This document shows positions 51,001-64,000 of a stretch of DNA of 64,000 nucleotides, in pieces. Where the stretch lies: contig NW_027475145.1 in assembly GCF_051020985.1 (NCBI RefSeq), positions 186,001 through 250,000 of the forward strand. The letters run 5' to 3'. The stretch comes from Nomia melanderi (Eukaryota; Arthropoda; Insecta; Hymenoptera; Halictidae). The translations under genes and the position numbers were made by a program. The first letter of the stretch is position 1; each line of letters begins with the position of its first letter. The notes below the pieces were generated by a model. It was not told the DNA's origin and ran no database searches. It saw nothing but the letters and a program-made list of their open reading frames with translations.

Positions 51001-54000
51001 CGAGATATCACCAGATATATATTGGATTTTCCCCTGACCCTGAGTGTCCGGCCCCATGAGACTGTGGTTTTCTCAGCTCCTGGTGGTCCGAGGTCGTTCC
51101 CGCTGCACAGATTCATGCGCCAGGGCCTCCTACAGACAATGCACTTTGATTTATTGCGCTATCTGTAATAGCACCCGAGATATTACCAGATATATATTGG
51201 ATTTTTCCCTGACCCTGAGTGTCCGGCCCCATGAGACGGTGGTTTTCTCGGCCGCTGGTGGTCCGAGGTCGTCCCCGCTGGCCAGATTCATGCGCCAGGG
51301 CCTGCTACAGACAATGCACTTTGATTTATTGCGCTATCTGTAATAGTACCCGAGATATCACCAGATCTATATTGGATTTTCCCCTGACCCTGAGTATCCG
51401 GCCCCATGAGACTGTGGTTTTCTCGGCCCCTGGTGGTCCGAGGTCGTTCCCGTTGCACAGATTCATGCGCCAGGGCCTCCTGCAGATAATTCACTTTGGT
51501 TTATTGCGCTATCTCTAATAGCACCCGAGATATCACAAGATATATATTGGATTTTTCACTGACCCTGAGCGTCCGGCCCCATGAGACGGTCGTTTTCTCG
51601 GCCCCTGGTGGTCCGAGGTCGTTCCCGCTGCACAGGTTCATGCGCCAGGGTCTCCTACAGACAATGCACTTTGATTTATTGCGCTATCTGTAATAGCACC
51701 CGAGATATTACCAGATATATATTGGATTTTTCCCTGACCCTGAGTATCCGGCCCCATGAGACTGTGGTTTTCTCGGCCCCTGGTGGTCCGAGGTCGTTCC
51801 CGGTGCACAGATGCATGCGCCAGGGCCTCCTGCAGATAATTCCCTTTGGCTTATTGCGCTATCTCTAATAGCGCCCGAGATATCACCAGATATATATTGG
51901 ATTTTTCCCTGACCCTGAGTGTCCGGCCCCATGAGACTGTGGTTTTCTCGGCCCCTGGTGGTCCGCGGTCGTTCCCGCTGCACAGATTCATGCGCCAGGG
52001 CCTCCTGCAGATAATTCACTTTCGTCTATTGCGCTATCTCTAATAGCACCCGAGATATCACCAGATTTATATTGGATTTTCCCCTGACCCTGAGTGTCCG
52101 GCCCCATGAGACTGTGGTTTTCTCGGCCCCTGGTGGTCCGAGGTCGTTCCCGCTGCACAGATTCATGCGCCAGGGCCTCCTACAGACAATGCACTTTGAT
52201 TTATTGCGCTATCTGTAATAGCACCCGAGATATTACCAGATATATATTGGATTTTTCCCTGACCCTGAGTGTCCGGCCCCATGAGACGGTGGTTTTCTCG
52301 GCCGCTGGTGGTCCGAGGTCGTCCCCGCTGGCCAGATTCATGCGCCAGGGCCTCCTACAGACAATGCACTTTGATTTATTGCGCTATCTGTAATAGCACC
52401 CGAGATATCAACAGATATATATTGGATATCTCACTGACCCTGAGTGTCCGGCCCCATGAGACGGTCGTTTTCTCGGCCCCTGGTGGTCCGAGGTCGTTCC
52501 CGCTGCACAGATTCATGCGCCAGGGCCTCCTGCATATAATTCACTTTGGTTTATTGCGCTATCTCTAATAGCACCCGAGATATCACCAGATATATATTGG
52601 ATTTTGCCCTGACCCTTAGTGAACGGCCCCATGAGACTGTGGTTTTCTCGGCCCCTGGTGGTCCGAGGTCGTTCCCGCTGCACACATTCATGCGCCAGGG
52701 CCTCCTACAGACAATGCACTTTGATTTATTGCTCTATCTGTAATAGCACCCGAGATATCACCAGATATATATTGGATTTTCCCCTGACCCTGAGTGTCCG
52801 GCCCCACGAGACTGTGGTTTTCTCGGCCCCTGGTGGTCCGAGGTCGTTCCCGTTGCACAGATTCATGCGCCAGGGCGTCCTGCAAATAATTCACATTGGT
52901 TTATTGCGCAATCTCTAATAGCACCCGAGATATCACCAGATATATATTGGATTTTCCCCTGACCATGAGTGTCCGGCCCCATGAGACGGTCGTTTTCTCG
53001 GCCCCTGGTGGTCCGAGGTCGTTCCCGCTGCACAGGTTCATGCGCCAGGGTCTCCTACAGACAATGCACTTTGATTTATTGCGCTATCTGTAATAGCACC
53101 CGAGATATCACCACATATATATTGGATTTTCCCCTGACCCTGAGTGTCCGGCCCCATGAGACTGTGGTTTTCTCGGACCCTGGAGGTCCGAGAACGTTCC
53201 CGCTGCACAGGTTCATGCGCCAGCGTCTCCTACAGACAATGCACTTTGATTTATTGCGCTATCTGTAATAGCACCCGAGATATCAACAGATATATATTGG
53301 ATATCTCACTGACCCTGAGTGTCCGGCCCCATGAGACGGTCGTTTTCTCGGCCCCTGGTGGTCCGAGGTCGTTCCCGCTGCACAGATTCATGCGCCAGGG
53401 CCTCCTGCATATAATTCACTTTGGTTTATTGCGCTATCTCTAATAGCACCCGAGATATCACCAGATATATATTGGATTTTGCCCTGACCCTGAGTGAACG
53501 GCCCCATGAGACTGTGGTTTTCTCGGCCGCTGGTGGTCCGAGGTCGTCCCCGCTGGCCAGATTCATGCGCCAGGGCCTCCTACAGACAATGCACTTTGAT
53601 TTATTGCGCTATCGGTAATAGCACCCGAGATATCACCAGATCTATATTGGATTTTCCCCTGACCCTGAGTGTCCGGCCCCATGAGACTGTGGTTTTCTCG
53701 GCCCCTGGTGGTCCGTGGTCGTTCCCGCTGCCCAGATTCATGCGCCAGGGCCTCCTCCAGACAATGCACTTTGATTTATTGCGCTATCTGTAATAGCACC
53801 CGAGATATCACCAGATATATATTGGATTTTTCACTGACCCTGTGTGTGCGGCCCCATGAGACGGTGTTTTTCTCGGACCCTGGTGGTCCGAGGTCGTTCC
53901 CGCTGCACAGATTCATGCGCCAGGGCCTCCTGCAGATAATTCACTTTGATTTATTGCGCCATCTGTAATAGCACCCGAGATATAACCAGATATATATTGG

Positions 54001-57000
54001 ATTTTTCACTGACCCTGAGTGTGCGGCCACATGAGACGGTGTTTTTCTCGGACCCTGGTGGTCCGAGGTCGTTCCCGCTGCACAGATTCATGCGCCAGGG
54101 CCTCCTGCAGATAACTCACTTTGGTTTATTGCGCTATCTCTAATAGCACCCGAGATATCACCAGATATATATTGGATTTTTCCCTGACCCTGTGTGTCCG
54201 GCCCCATGAGACGGTGGTTTTCTCGGCCCCTGGTGGTCCGCGGTCGTTCCCGCTGCACAGATTCATGCGCCAGGGCCTCCTGCAGATAATTCACTTTCGT
54301 TTATTGCGCTATCTCTAATAGCACCCGAGATATCACCAGATTTATATTGGATTTTTCCTCGACCCTGAGTGTCCGGCCCCATGAGACGGTGGTTTTCTCG
54401 GCCACTTGTGGTCCGAGGTCGTTCCCGCTGCACAGATTCATGCGCCAGGGCCTCCTACAGACAATGCACTTTGATTTATCGCGCTATCTGTAATAGCACC
54501 CGAGATATCACCAGATATATATTGGATTTTTCTCCGACCCTGAGTCTCCGCCCCATGTGTCGGTGGTTTTCTCGGCCCCTGGTGGTACGAGGTCGATCCC
54601 GCTGCACAGATACATGCGCCAGGGCCTCCTACAGACAATGCACTTTGATTTATTGCGCTATCTGTAATAGCACCCGAGATATCACCAGATATATATTGGA
54701 TTTTCCCCTGACCCTGAGTGTCCGGCCCCATGAGACTGTGGTTTTCTCGGCCCCTGGTGGTCCGAGGTCGTTCCCGTTGCACAGATGCATGCGCCAGGGC
54801 CTCCTGCAAATAATTCACTTTGGTTTATTGCGCAATCTCTAATAGCACCCGAGATATCACCAGATATATATTGGATTTTCCCCTGACCCTGAGTGTCCGG
54901 CCCCATGAGACTGTGGTTTTCTCGGCCCCTGGTGGTCCGAGGTCGTTCCCGCTGCACAGATTCATGCGCCAGGGCTTCCTACAGACAATGCACTTTGATT
55001 TATTGCGCTATCTGTAATAGCACCCGAGATATCACCAGATATATATTGGATTTTTCACTGACCCTGAGTTTCCGGCCCCATGAGACGGTGGTTTTCTCGG
55101 CCCCTGGTGGTCCGAGGTCGTTCCCGCTGCACTGATTCGTGCGCCAGGGCCTCCTACAGACAATGCACTTTGATTTATCGCGCTATCTCTAATAGCACCC
55201 GAGATATCACCAGATATATATTGGATTTTTCCTCGACCTTGAGTGTCCGGCCCCATGTGTCGGTGGTTTTCTCGGCCCCCGGGTGATCCGAGGTCGTTCC
55301 CGCTGAACAGATTCATTCGCAAGGGCCTCCTGCAGACAATGCACTTTGATTTATTGCGCTATCTCTAATAGCACCCGAGATATCAAGAGATATATACTGG
55401 ATTTTCCCCTGACCCTGAGTGTCCGGCCCCATGAGTCGTTCGTTTTCTCGTCCCTGGTGGTCCGATGTCGTTCCCGCTGCACAGATTCATGCGCCAGGGC
55501 CTCCTGCATATAATTCACTTTGGTTTATTGCGCTATCTCTAATAGCACCCGAGATATCACCAGATATATATTGGATTTTGCCCTGACCCTGAGTGTACGG
55601 CCCCATGAGACTGTGGTTTTCTCGGCCCCTGGTGGTCCGAGGTTGTTCCCGCTGCACAGATTCATGCGCCAGGGCCTCCTACAGACAATGCACTTTGATT
55701 TATTGCGCTATCTGTAATAGCACCCGAGATATCACCAGATATATATTGGATTTTTCACTGGCCCTGAGTGTGCGGCCCCATGAGACGGTGTTTTTCTCGG
55801 ACCCTGGTGGTCCGAGGTCGTTTCCGCTGCACAGATTCATGCGCCAGGGCCTCCTGCAGACAATACACATTGATTTATTGCGCTATCTGTAATAGCACCC
55901 GAGATATCACCAGATATATATTGGATTTTACCCTGACCCTGAGTGTCCGGCCCCATGAGACGGTGCTTGTCTCGGCCCCTGGTGGTCCGAGGTCGTTCCC
56001 GCTGCACAGATTCATGCGCCAGGGCCTCCTACAGACAATGCACTTTGATTTATTGCGCTATCTGTAATAGCACCCGAGATATCACCAGATCTATATTGGA
56101 TTTTCCCCTGACCCTGAGTATCCGGCCCCATGAGACGGTGTTTTTCTCGGACCCTGGTGGTCCGAGGTCGTTCCCGCTGCACAGATTCATGCGCCAGGGC
56201 CTCCTGCAGATAATTCACTTTGGTTTATTGCACTATCTCTAATAGCACCCGAGATATCACCAGATATATATTGGATTTTCCCCTGACCCTGAGTGTCCGG
56301 CCCCATGAGACTGTGGTTTTCTCGGCCCCTGGTGGTCCGAGGTCGTTCCCGCTGCACAGATTCATGCGCCAGGGCCTCCTACAGACAATGCACTTTGATT
56401 TATTGCGCTATCTGTAATAGCACCCGAGATATCACCAGATATATATTGGATTTTCCCCTGACACTGAGTGTCCGGCCCCATGAGACTGTGGTTTTTTCGG
56501 CCCCTGGTGGACCGAGGTCGTTCCCGCTGCACAGATTCATGCGCCAGGGCCTCCTACAGACAATGCACTTTGATTTATTGCGCTATCTGTAATAGCACCC
56601 GAGATATCACCAGATACATATTGGATTTTCCCTGACCCTGCGTGTCCGGCCCCATGAGACGGTGGTTGTCTCGGCCCCTGGAGATCCGAGGACGTTCCCG
56701 CTGCACAGATTCATGCGCCAGGGCCTCCTGCAGATAATTCACTTTGGATTATTGCGCTATCTCTAATAGCACCCGAGATATCACCAGATATATACTGGAT
56801 TTTCCCCTGACCCTGAGTGTCCGTCCCCATGAGACTGTTGTTTTCTCGGCCCCTGGTGGTCCGAGGTCGTTCCCGCTGCACAGATTCATGCGCCAGGGCC
56901 TCCTACAGACAATGCACTTTGATTTATTGCGCTATCTGTAATAGCACCCGAGATAACACCAGATATATATTGGATTTTCCCCTGACACTGAGTGTCCGGC

Positions 57001-58779
57001 CCCATGAGACAGTGGTTTTTTCGGCCCCTGGTGGACCGAGGTCGTTCCCGCTGCACAGATTCATGCGCCAGGGCCTCCGGCAGATAATTCACTTTGATTT
57101 ATTGCGCTATCTGTAATAGCACCCGAGATATCACCAGATACATATTGGATTTTCCCTGACCCTGCGTGTCCGGCCCCATGAGACGGTGGTTGTCTCGGCC
57201 CCTGTAGATCCGAGGACGTTCCCGCTGCACAGATTCATGCGCCAGGGCCTCCTGCAGATAATTCACTTTGGTTTATTGCGCTATCTCTAATAGCACCCGA
57301 GATATCAAGAGATATATATTGGATTTTCCCCTGACCCTGAGTGTCCGGCTCCATGAGACTGTGGTTTTCTCGGCCCCTGGTGGTGCGAGGTCGTTCCCGC
57401 TGCACAGATTCATGCGCCAGGGCCTCCTGCAGATAATGCACTTTGATTTATTGCGCTATCTGTAATAGCACCCGAGATATCACCAGATATATATTGGATT
57501 TTTCACTGACCCTGAGCGTGCGGCCCCATGAGACGGTGTTTTTCTCGGACCCTGGTGGTCCGAGGTCGTTCCCGCAGAACAGATTCATGCGCCAGGGCCT
57601 CCTGCAGATAACTCACTTTGGTTTATTGCGCTATCTCTAATAGCACCCGAGATATCACCAGATATATATTGGATTTTTCCCTGACCCTGTGTGTCCGGCC
57701 ACATGAGACGGTGGTTTTCTCGGCCCCTGGTGGTCCGAGGTCGTTCCGGCTGCACAGGTTCATGCGCCAGGGTCTCCTACAGACAATGCACTTTGATTTA
57801 TTGCGCTATCTGTAATAGCACCCGAGATATCACCACATATATATTGGATTTTCCCCTGACCCTGAGTGTCCGGCCCCATGAGACTGTGGTTTTCTCGGTC
57901 CCTGGAGGTCCGAGAACATTCCCGCTGCACAGGTTCATGCGCCAGCGTCTCCTACAGACAATGCACTTTGATTTATTGCGCTATCTGTAATAGCACCCGA
58001 GATATCACCAGATATATATTGGATTTCTCACTGACCCTGAGTGTCCTGCCTCATGAGACGATGGTTTTCTCGGCCCCTGGTGTTCCGAGGTCGTTCCCGC
58101 TGCACAGATTCATGCGCCAGGGCCTCCTACAGACAATGCACTTTGATTTATCGCGCTATCTCTAATAGCCCCCGAGATATCACCAGATATATATTGGATT
58201 TTTCCTCGACCCTGAGTGTCCGGCCCCATGAGACGGTGGTTTTCTCGGCCTCTTGTGGTCAGAGGTCGTACCCGCTGCACAGATTCATGCGCCAGGGCCT
58301 CCTACAGACAATGCACTTTGGTTTATTGCGCTGTCTCTAATAGCACCCGAGATATCACCAGATATATACTGGATTTTCCCCTGACCCTGAGTGTCCGGCC
58401 CAATGAGACTGTGGTTTTCTCGGCGCCTGGTGGTCCGAGGTCGTTCCCGCTGCACAGATTCATGCGCCAGGGCCTCCTACAGGCAATGCACTTTGGTTTA
58501 TTACGCTATCTCTAATAGCACCCGAGATATCACCAGATATATACTGGATTTTCCCCTGACCCTGAGTGTCCGGCTCCATGAGACTGTGGTTTTCTCGGTC
58601 CCTGGTGGTCCGAGGTCGTTCCCGCTGCACAGATTCATGCGCCAGGGCCTCCTACAGACAATGCACTTTGATTTATTGCGCTATCTGTAATAGCACCCGA
58701 GATATCACTAGATATATACTGGATTTTTCACTGACCCTGAGTGTCCGGTCCCATGAGACTGTGGTTTTCTCGGCCCCTG

Positions 58780-61700
58780 GTGGTCCGAGGTCGTTCCTGC
58801 TGCACAGATTCATGCGCCAGGGCCTCCTGCAAATAATTCACTTTGGCTTATTGCGCTATCTCTAATAGCACCCGAGATATCACCAGATATATATTGGATT
58901 TTCCCCTGACCCTGAGTGTCCGGCTCCATGAGACTGTGGTTTTCTCGGCCCCTGGTGGTCCGAGGTCGTTCCCGCTGCACAGATTCATGGGCCAGGGCCT
59001 CCTACAGACAATGCACTTTGATTTATTGCGCTATCTGTAATAGCACCCGAGATATCACCAGATATATATTGGATTCTTCCCTGACCCTGAGTGTCCAGCA
59101 CCATGAGACGGTGGTTTTCTCGGCCCCTGGTGGTCCGAGGTCGTTCCCGCTGCACAGATGCATGCGCCAGGGCCTCCTGCAGATAATTCACTTTGGTTTA
59201 TTGCGCTATCTCTAATAGCACCCGAGATATCACCAGATATATATTGGATTTTCCCCTGACCCTGAGTGTCCGGCCCCATTAGACTGCGGTTTTCTCGGCC
59301 CCTGGTGGTCCGAGGTCGTTCCCGCTGCCCAGATTCATGCGCCAGGGCCTCCTGCAGATAATTCACTTTGGTTTATTGCGCTGTATCTAATAGCACCCGA
59401 GATATCACCAGATATATATTGGATTTTCCCCTGACCCTGAGTGTCCGGCCCCATGAGACTGTGGTTTTCTCGGCCCCTGGTGGTCCGAGGTCGATCCCGC
59501 TGCCCAGATTCATGCGCCAGGGCCTCCTCCAGACAATGCACTTTGATTTATTGCGCTATCTGTAATAGCACCCGACATTTCACCAGATATATATAGCATT
59601 TTTCCCTGACCCTGAGTGTCCGGCCCCATGAGACGGTGGTTTTCTCGGCCCCTGGTGGTCCGAGGTCGTTCCCGTTGCACAGATTCATGCGCCAGGGCCT
59701 CCTGCAGATAATTCACTTTGATTTATTGCGCTATCTGTAATAGCACCCGAGATATCACCAGATATATATTGGATTTTACCCTGACCATGAGTGTCCGTCC
59801 CCATGAGACTGTGGTTTTTTCGGCCCCTGGTGGTCCGAGGTCGTTCCCGCTGCACAGATTCATGCGCCAGGGCCTCCTACAGACAATACACTTTGATTTA
59901 TTGCGCTATCTGTAATAGCACCCGAGATATCACCAGATATATATTGGATTTTACCCTGACCCTGAGTGTCCGGCCCCATGAGACGGTGGTTGTCTCGGAC
60001 CCTGGAGGTCCGAGAACGTTCCCGCTGCACAGGTTCATGCGCCAGCGTCTCCTACAGACAATGCACTTTGATTTATTGCGCTATCTGTAATAGCACCCGA
60101 GATATCAACAGATATATATTGGATATCTCACTGACCCTGAGTGTCCGGCCCCATGAGACGGTCGTTTTCTCGGCCCCTGGTGGTCCGAGGTCGTTCCCGC
60201 TGCACACATTCATGCGCCAGGGCCTCCTGCATATAATTCACTTTGGTTTATTGCGCTATCTCTAATAGCACCCGAGATATCACCAGATATATATTGGATT
60301 TTGCCCTGACCCTGAGTGAACGGCCCCATGAGACTGTGGTTTTCTCGGCCGCTGGTGGTCCGAGGTCGTCCCCGCTGGCCAGATTCATGCGCCAGGGCCT
60401 CCTACAGACAATGCACTTTGATTTATTGCGCTATCGGTAATAGCACCCGAGATATCACCAGATCTATATTGGATTTTCCCCTGACCCTGAGTGTCCGGCC
60501 CCATGAGACTGTGGTTTTCTCGGCCCCTGGTGGTCCGTGGTCGTTCCCGCTGCCCAGATTCATGCGCCAGGGCCTCCTCCAGACAATGCACTTTGATTTA
60601 TTGCGCTATCTGTAATAGCACCCGAGATATCACCAGATATATATTGGATTTTTCACTGACCCTGAGTGTGCGGCCCCATGAGACGGTGTTTTTCTCGGAC
60701 CCTGGTGGTCCGAGGTCGTTCCCGCTGCACAGATTCATGCGCCAGGGCCTCCTGCAGATAATTCACTTTCGTTTATTGCGCTATCTCTAATAGCACCCGA
60801 GATATCACCAGATTTATATTGGATTTTTCCTCGACCCTGAGTGTCCGGCCCCATGAGACGGTGGTTTTCTCGGCCACTTGTGGTCAGAGGTCGTTCCCGC
60901 TGCACAGATTCATGCGCCAGGGCCTCCTACAGACAATGCACTTTGGTTTATGACGCTATCTCTAATAGCACCCGAGATATCACCATATATATATTGGATT
61001 TTCCCCAGACCCTGAGCGTCCGGCCCCATGAGACGGTGGTTTTCTCGGGCTCTGGTGGTCCGAGGTCGTTCCCGCTGCACAGATTCATGCGCCAGGGCCT
61101 CCTACAGACAATGCACTTTGATTTATCGCGCTATCTGTAATAGCACCCGAGATATCAGCAGATATATATTGGATTTTTCCCCGACCCTGAGTCTCCGCCC
61201 CATGTGTCGGTGGTTTTCTCGGCCCCTGGTGGTACGAGGTCGATCCCGCTGCACAGATACATGCGCCAGGGCCTCCTACAGACAATGCACTTTGATTTAT
61301 TGCGCTATCTGTAATAGCACCCGAGATATCACCAGATATATATTGGATTTTCCCCTGACCCTGAGTGTCCGGCCCCATGAGACTGTGGTTTTCTCGGCCC
61401 CTGGTGGTCCGAGGTCGTTCCCGCTGCACAGATTCATGCGCCAGGGCCTCCTACAGACAATGCACTTTGATTTATTGCGCTATCTGTAATAGCACCCGAG
61501 ATATCACTAGATATATACTGGATTTTTCACTGACCCTGAGTGTCCGGCCCCATGAGACGGTCGTTTACTCGGCCCCTGGTGGTCCGAGGTCGTTCCCGCT
61601 GCACAGATTCATGCGCCAGGGCCTCCTGCTGATAATTCACTTTGGTTTATTGCGCTATCTGTAATAGCACCCGAGATATCACCAGATATATATTGGATTT

Positions 61701-63120
61701 TCCCCTGACCCTGAGTGTCCGGTCCCATGAGACTGTGGTTTTCTCGGCCCCTGGTGGTCCGAGGTCGTTCCCGCTGCACAGATTCATGCGCCAGGGCCTC
61801 TTACAGACAATGCACTTTGATTTAGTGCCCCATCTGTAATAGCACCCGAGATATCACCAGATATATATTGGATTTTTCACTCACCCTGAGTGTGCGGCCC
61901 CATGAGACGGTGTTTTTCTCGGACCCTGGTGGTCCGAGGTCGTTCCTGCTGCACAGATTCATGCGCCAGGGCCTCCTGCAAATAATTCACTTTGGCTTAT
62001 TGCGCTATCTCTAATAGCACCCGAGATATCACCAGATATATATTGGATTTTCCCCTGACCCTGAGTGTCCGGCTCCATGAGACTGTGGTTTTCTCGGCCC
62101 CTGGTGGTCCGAGGTCGTTCCCGCTGCACAGATTCATGGGCCAGGGCCTCCTACAGACAATGCACTTTGATTTATTGCGCTATCTGTAATAGCACCCGAG
62201 ATATCACCAGATATATATTGGATTCTTCCCTGACCCTGAGTGTCCAGCACCATGAGACGGTGGTTTTCTCGGCCCCTGGTGGTCCGAGGTCGTTCCCGCT
62301 GCACAGATGCATGCGCCAGGGCCTCCTGCAGATAATTCACTTTGGTTTATTGCGCTATCTCTAATAGCACCCGAGATATCACCAGATATATATTGGATTT
62401 TCCCCTGACCCTGAGTGTCCGGCCCCATTAGACTGCGGTTTTCTCGGCCCCTGGTGGTCCGAGGTCGTTCCCGCTGCCCAGATTCATGCGCCAGGGCCTC
62501 CTGCAGATAATTCACTTTGGTTTATTGCGCTGTATCTAATAGCACCCGAGATATCACCAGATATATATTGGATTTTCCCCTGACCCTGAGTGTCCGGCCC
62601 CATGAGACTGTGGTTTTCTCGGCCCCTGGTGGTCCGAGGTCGATCCCGCTGCCCAGATTCATGCGCCAGGGCCTCCTCCAGACAATGCACTTTGATTTAT
62701 TGCGCTATCTGTAATAGCACCCGACATATCACCAGATATATATAGCATTTTTCCCTGACCCTGAGTGTCCGGCCCCATGAGACGGTGGTTTTCTCGGCCC
62801 CTGGTGGTCCGAGGTCGTTCCCGTTGCACAGATTCATGCGCCAGGGCCTCCTGCAGATAATTCACTTTGATTTATTGCGCTATCTGTAATAGCACCCGAG
62901 ATATCACCAGATATATATTGGATTTTACCCTGACCATGAGTGTCCGTCCCCATGAGACTGTGGTTTTTTCGGCCCCTGGTGGTCCGAGGTCGTTCCCGCT
63001 GCACAGATTCATGCGCCAGGGCCTCCTACAGACAATACACTTTGATTTATTGCGCTATCTGTAATAGCACCCGAGATATCACCAGATATATATTGGATTT
63101 TACCCTGACCCTGAGTGTCC
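58780..63120. repeat. Direct duplication at 3,149-bp offset (18 monomers)
   Basis: About 58,780-59,970 recurs at 61,930-63,120 with very few changes, including the rare ATATATAGCATTTTTCC and the TGTATCTAATAGC variants. The stretch between the copies (59,970-61,930) is different, and its start belongs to another repeated block. Confidence 0.9.
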
Positions 63121-64000
63121 GGCCCCATGTGACGGTGGTTGTCTCGGCCCCTGGAGGTCCGAGGACGTTCCCGCTGCACAGATTCATGCGCCAGGGCCTC
63201 CTACAGACAATGCACTTTGATTTATTGCGCTATCTGTAATAGCACCCGAGATATCACCAGATATATATTGGATTTTCCCCTGACCCTGAGTGTCCGGCCC
63301 CATGAGACGGTGGTTGTCTCGGCCCCTGGTGGTCCGAGGTCGTTCCCGCTGCACAGGTTCATGCGCCAGGGCCTCCTGCAGATAATGCACTTTGATTTAT
63401 TGCGCTATCTGTAATAGCACCCGAGATATCACCAGATATATATTGGATTTTTCACTGACCCTGAGTGTGCGGCCCCATGAGACGGTGTTTTTCTCGGACC
63501 CTGGTGGTCCGAGGTCGTTCCCGCTGCACAGATTCATGCGCTAGGGCCTCCTGCAGATAATTCACTTTGATTTATTGCGCTATCTGTAATAGCACCCGAG
63601 ATATCACCAGATATATATTGGATTTTCCCCTGACCCTGAGTGTCCGGCTCCATGAGACTGTGGTTTTCTCGGCCCCTGGTAGTCCGAGGTCGTTCCCGCT
63701 GCACAGATTCATGCGCCAGGGCCTCCTGCAGATAATTCACTTTGGTTTATTGCGCTATCTCTAATAGCACCCGAGACATCAAGAGATATATACTGGATTT
63801 TCCCCTGACCCTGAGTGTCCGGCTCCATGAGACTGGGGTTTTCTCGGCCCCTGGTGGTCCGAGGTCGTTCCCGCTGCACAGATTCATGCGCCAGTGCCTC
63901 CTACAGACAATGCACTTTGATTTATTGCGCTATCTGTAATAGCACCCGAGATATCACCAGATATATATTGGATTTTTCACTGACCCTGAGTGTCCGGCCC

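Larger units (their letters stand above)
42071..64000. repeat. ~175-bp satellite DNA array, right part
   Basis: Continuation of the same satellite after the retrotransposon, same orientation and phase, about 125 monomers (21,930/175), running off the right edge. Variants here are more uniform than before 30 kb. GATTTTCCCCTGACC or GATTTTTCACTGACC with GAGTGTCCGG and often GAGACTGTGG are typical, while CTGACAGTCCGG, common on the left, is nearly absent. Two linked states alternate irregularly: ACAGACAATGCACTTTGAT with CTGTAAT, and GCAGATAATTCACTTTGGT with CTCTAAT. No gene, RNA gene or second mobile element is visible. Some 150-157-codon open frames (for example 43,882-44,343, 54,369-54,842, 61,028-61,489) exist only because a 174-bp monomer brings two frames into register. 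Confidence 0.98.

Noticed and set aside
1..64000. CENP-B box in the monomer
   Set aside because: The closest stretches (around TCGTTCCCGCTGCAC) fail required positions of the TTCG....A..CGGG core on both strands.

Overview
The window is one long tandem array of a ~175-bp satellite repeat, interrupted once by a complete-length LTR retrotransposon of the BEL/Pao group. I see no host protein-coding gene, tRNA, rRNA or CRISPR array. BEL/Pao elements are known only from animals. Together with a nucleosome-length satellite this points to a heterochromatic, possibly centromeric or pericentromeric, region of a metazoan chromosome. An insect is a reasonable guess, but the sequence alone does not fix the species.

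Layout. Positions 1-35,681 are satellite (about 204 monomers) and 42,071-64,000 are more of the same satellite (about 125 monomers). The array runs off both window edges and all monomers lie in the same orientation. Monomers are mostly 174-176 bp. Each carries an AT-rich part (GATATC, then an ATATAT run and a T tract), a GC-rich part (GGCCCCATGAGACGGTGG to CCGAGGTCG) and a PstI-like CTGCAG/CTACAG segment. From 1 to about 30.2 kb the array is a mosaic of many monomer variants arranged in block duplications of 5 to 20 monomers. Some blocks are tandem (7.7-14.3 kb, 14.55-16.65 kb, 18.87-20.62 kb). Others are dispersed over 10-24 kb. Between about 30.2 and 31.9 kb the variant content changes. From there to the right edge a second set of variants dominates (GATTTTCCCCTG, GATTTTTCACTG, GAGACTGTGG), again in block duplications.

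The retrotransposon occupies 35,682-42,070 on the + strand. It has two 300-bp LTRs (TG...CA) differing at 2 positions, a 5-bp target-site duplication (GCTCC) and a primer binding site matching the 3' end of tRNA-Tyr. A leader with a 27-bp tandem repeat follows, then a single gag-pol frame (DUF1759-type gag, zinc knuckles, aspartic protease, reverse transcriptase with YVDD, RNase H, integrase, C-terminal DUF5641-type region) and a polypurine tract next to a 21-bp palindrome. There is no env. One in-frame TAG at codon 184, inside gag, is the only break I can see in 1,717 coding codons. The copy therefore looks very young but is probably not autonomous.

How the parts relate: removing the element and one copy of the target duplication restores a normal satellite monomer, so the element inserted into a pre-existing array. 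The hundreds of short open frames along the satellite (68, 86, 95 and 99 codons) recur with the 175-bp period and shift frame at every monomer. They are by-products of the repeat, not genes.
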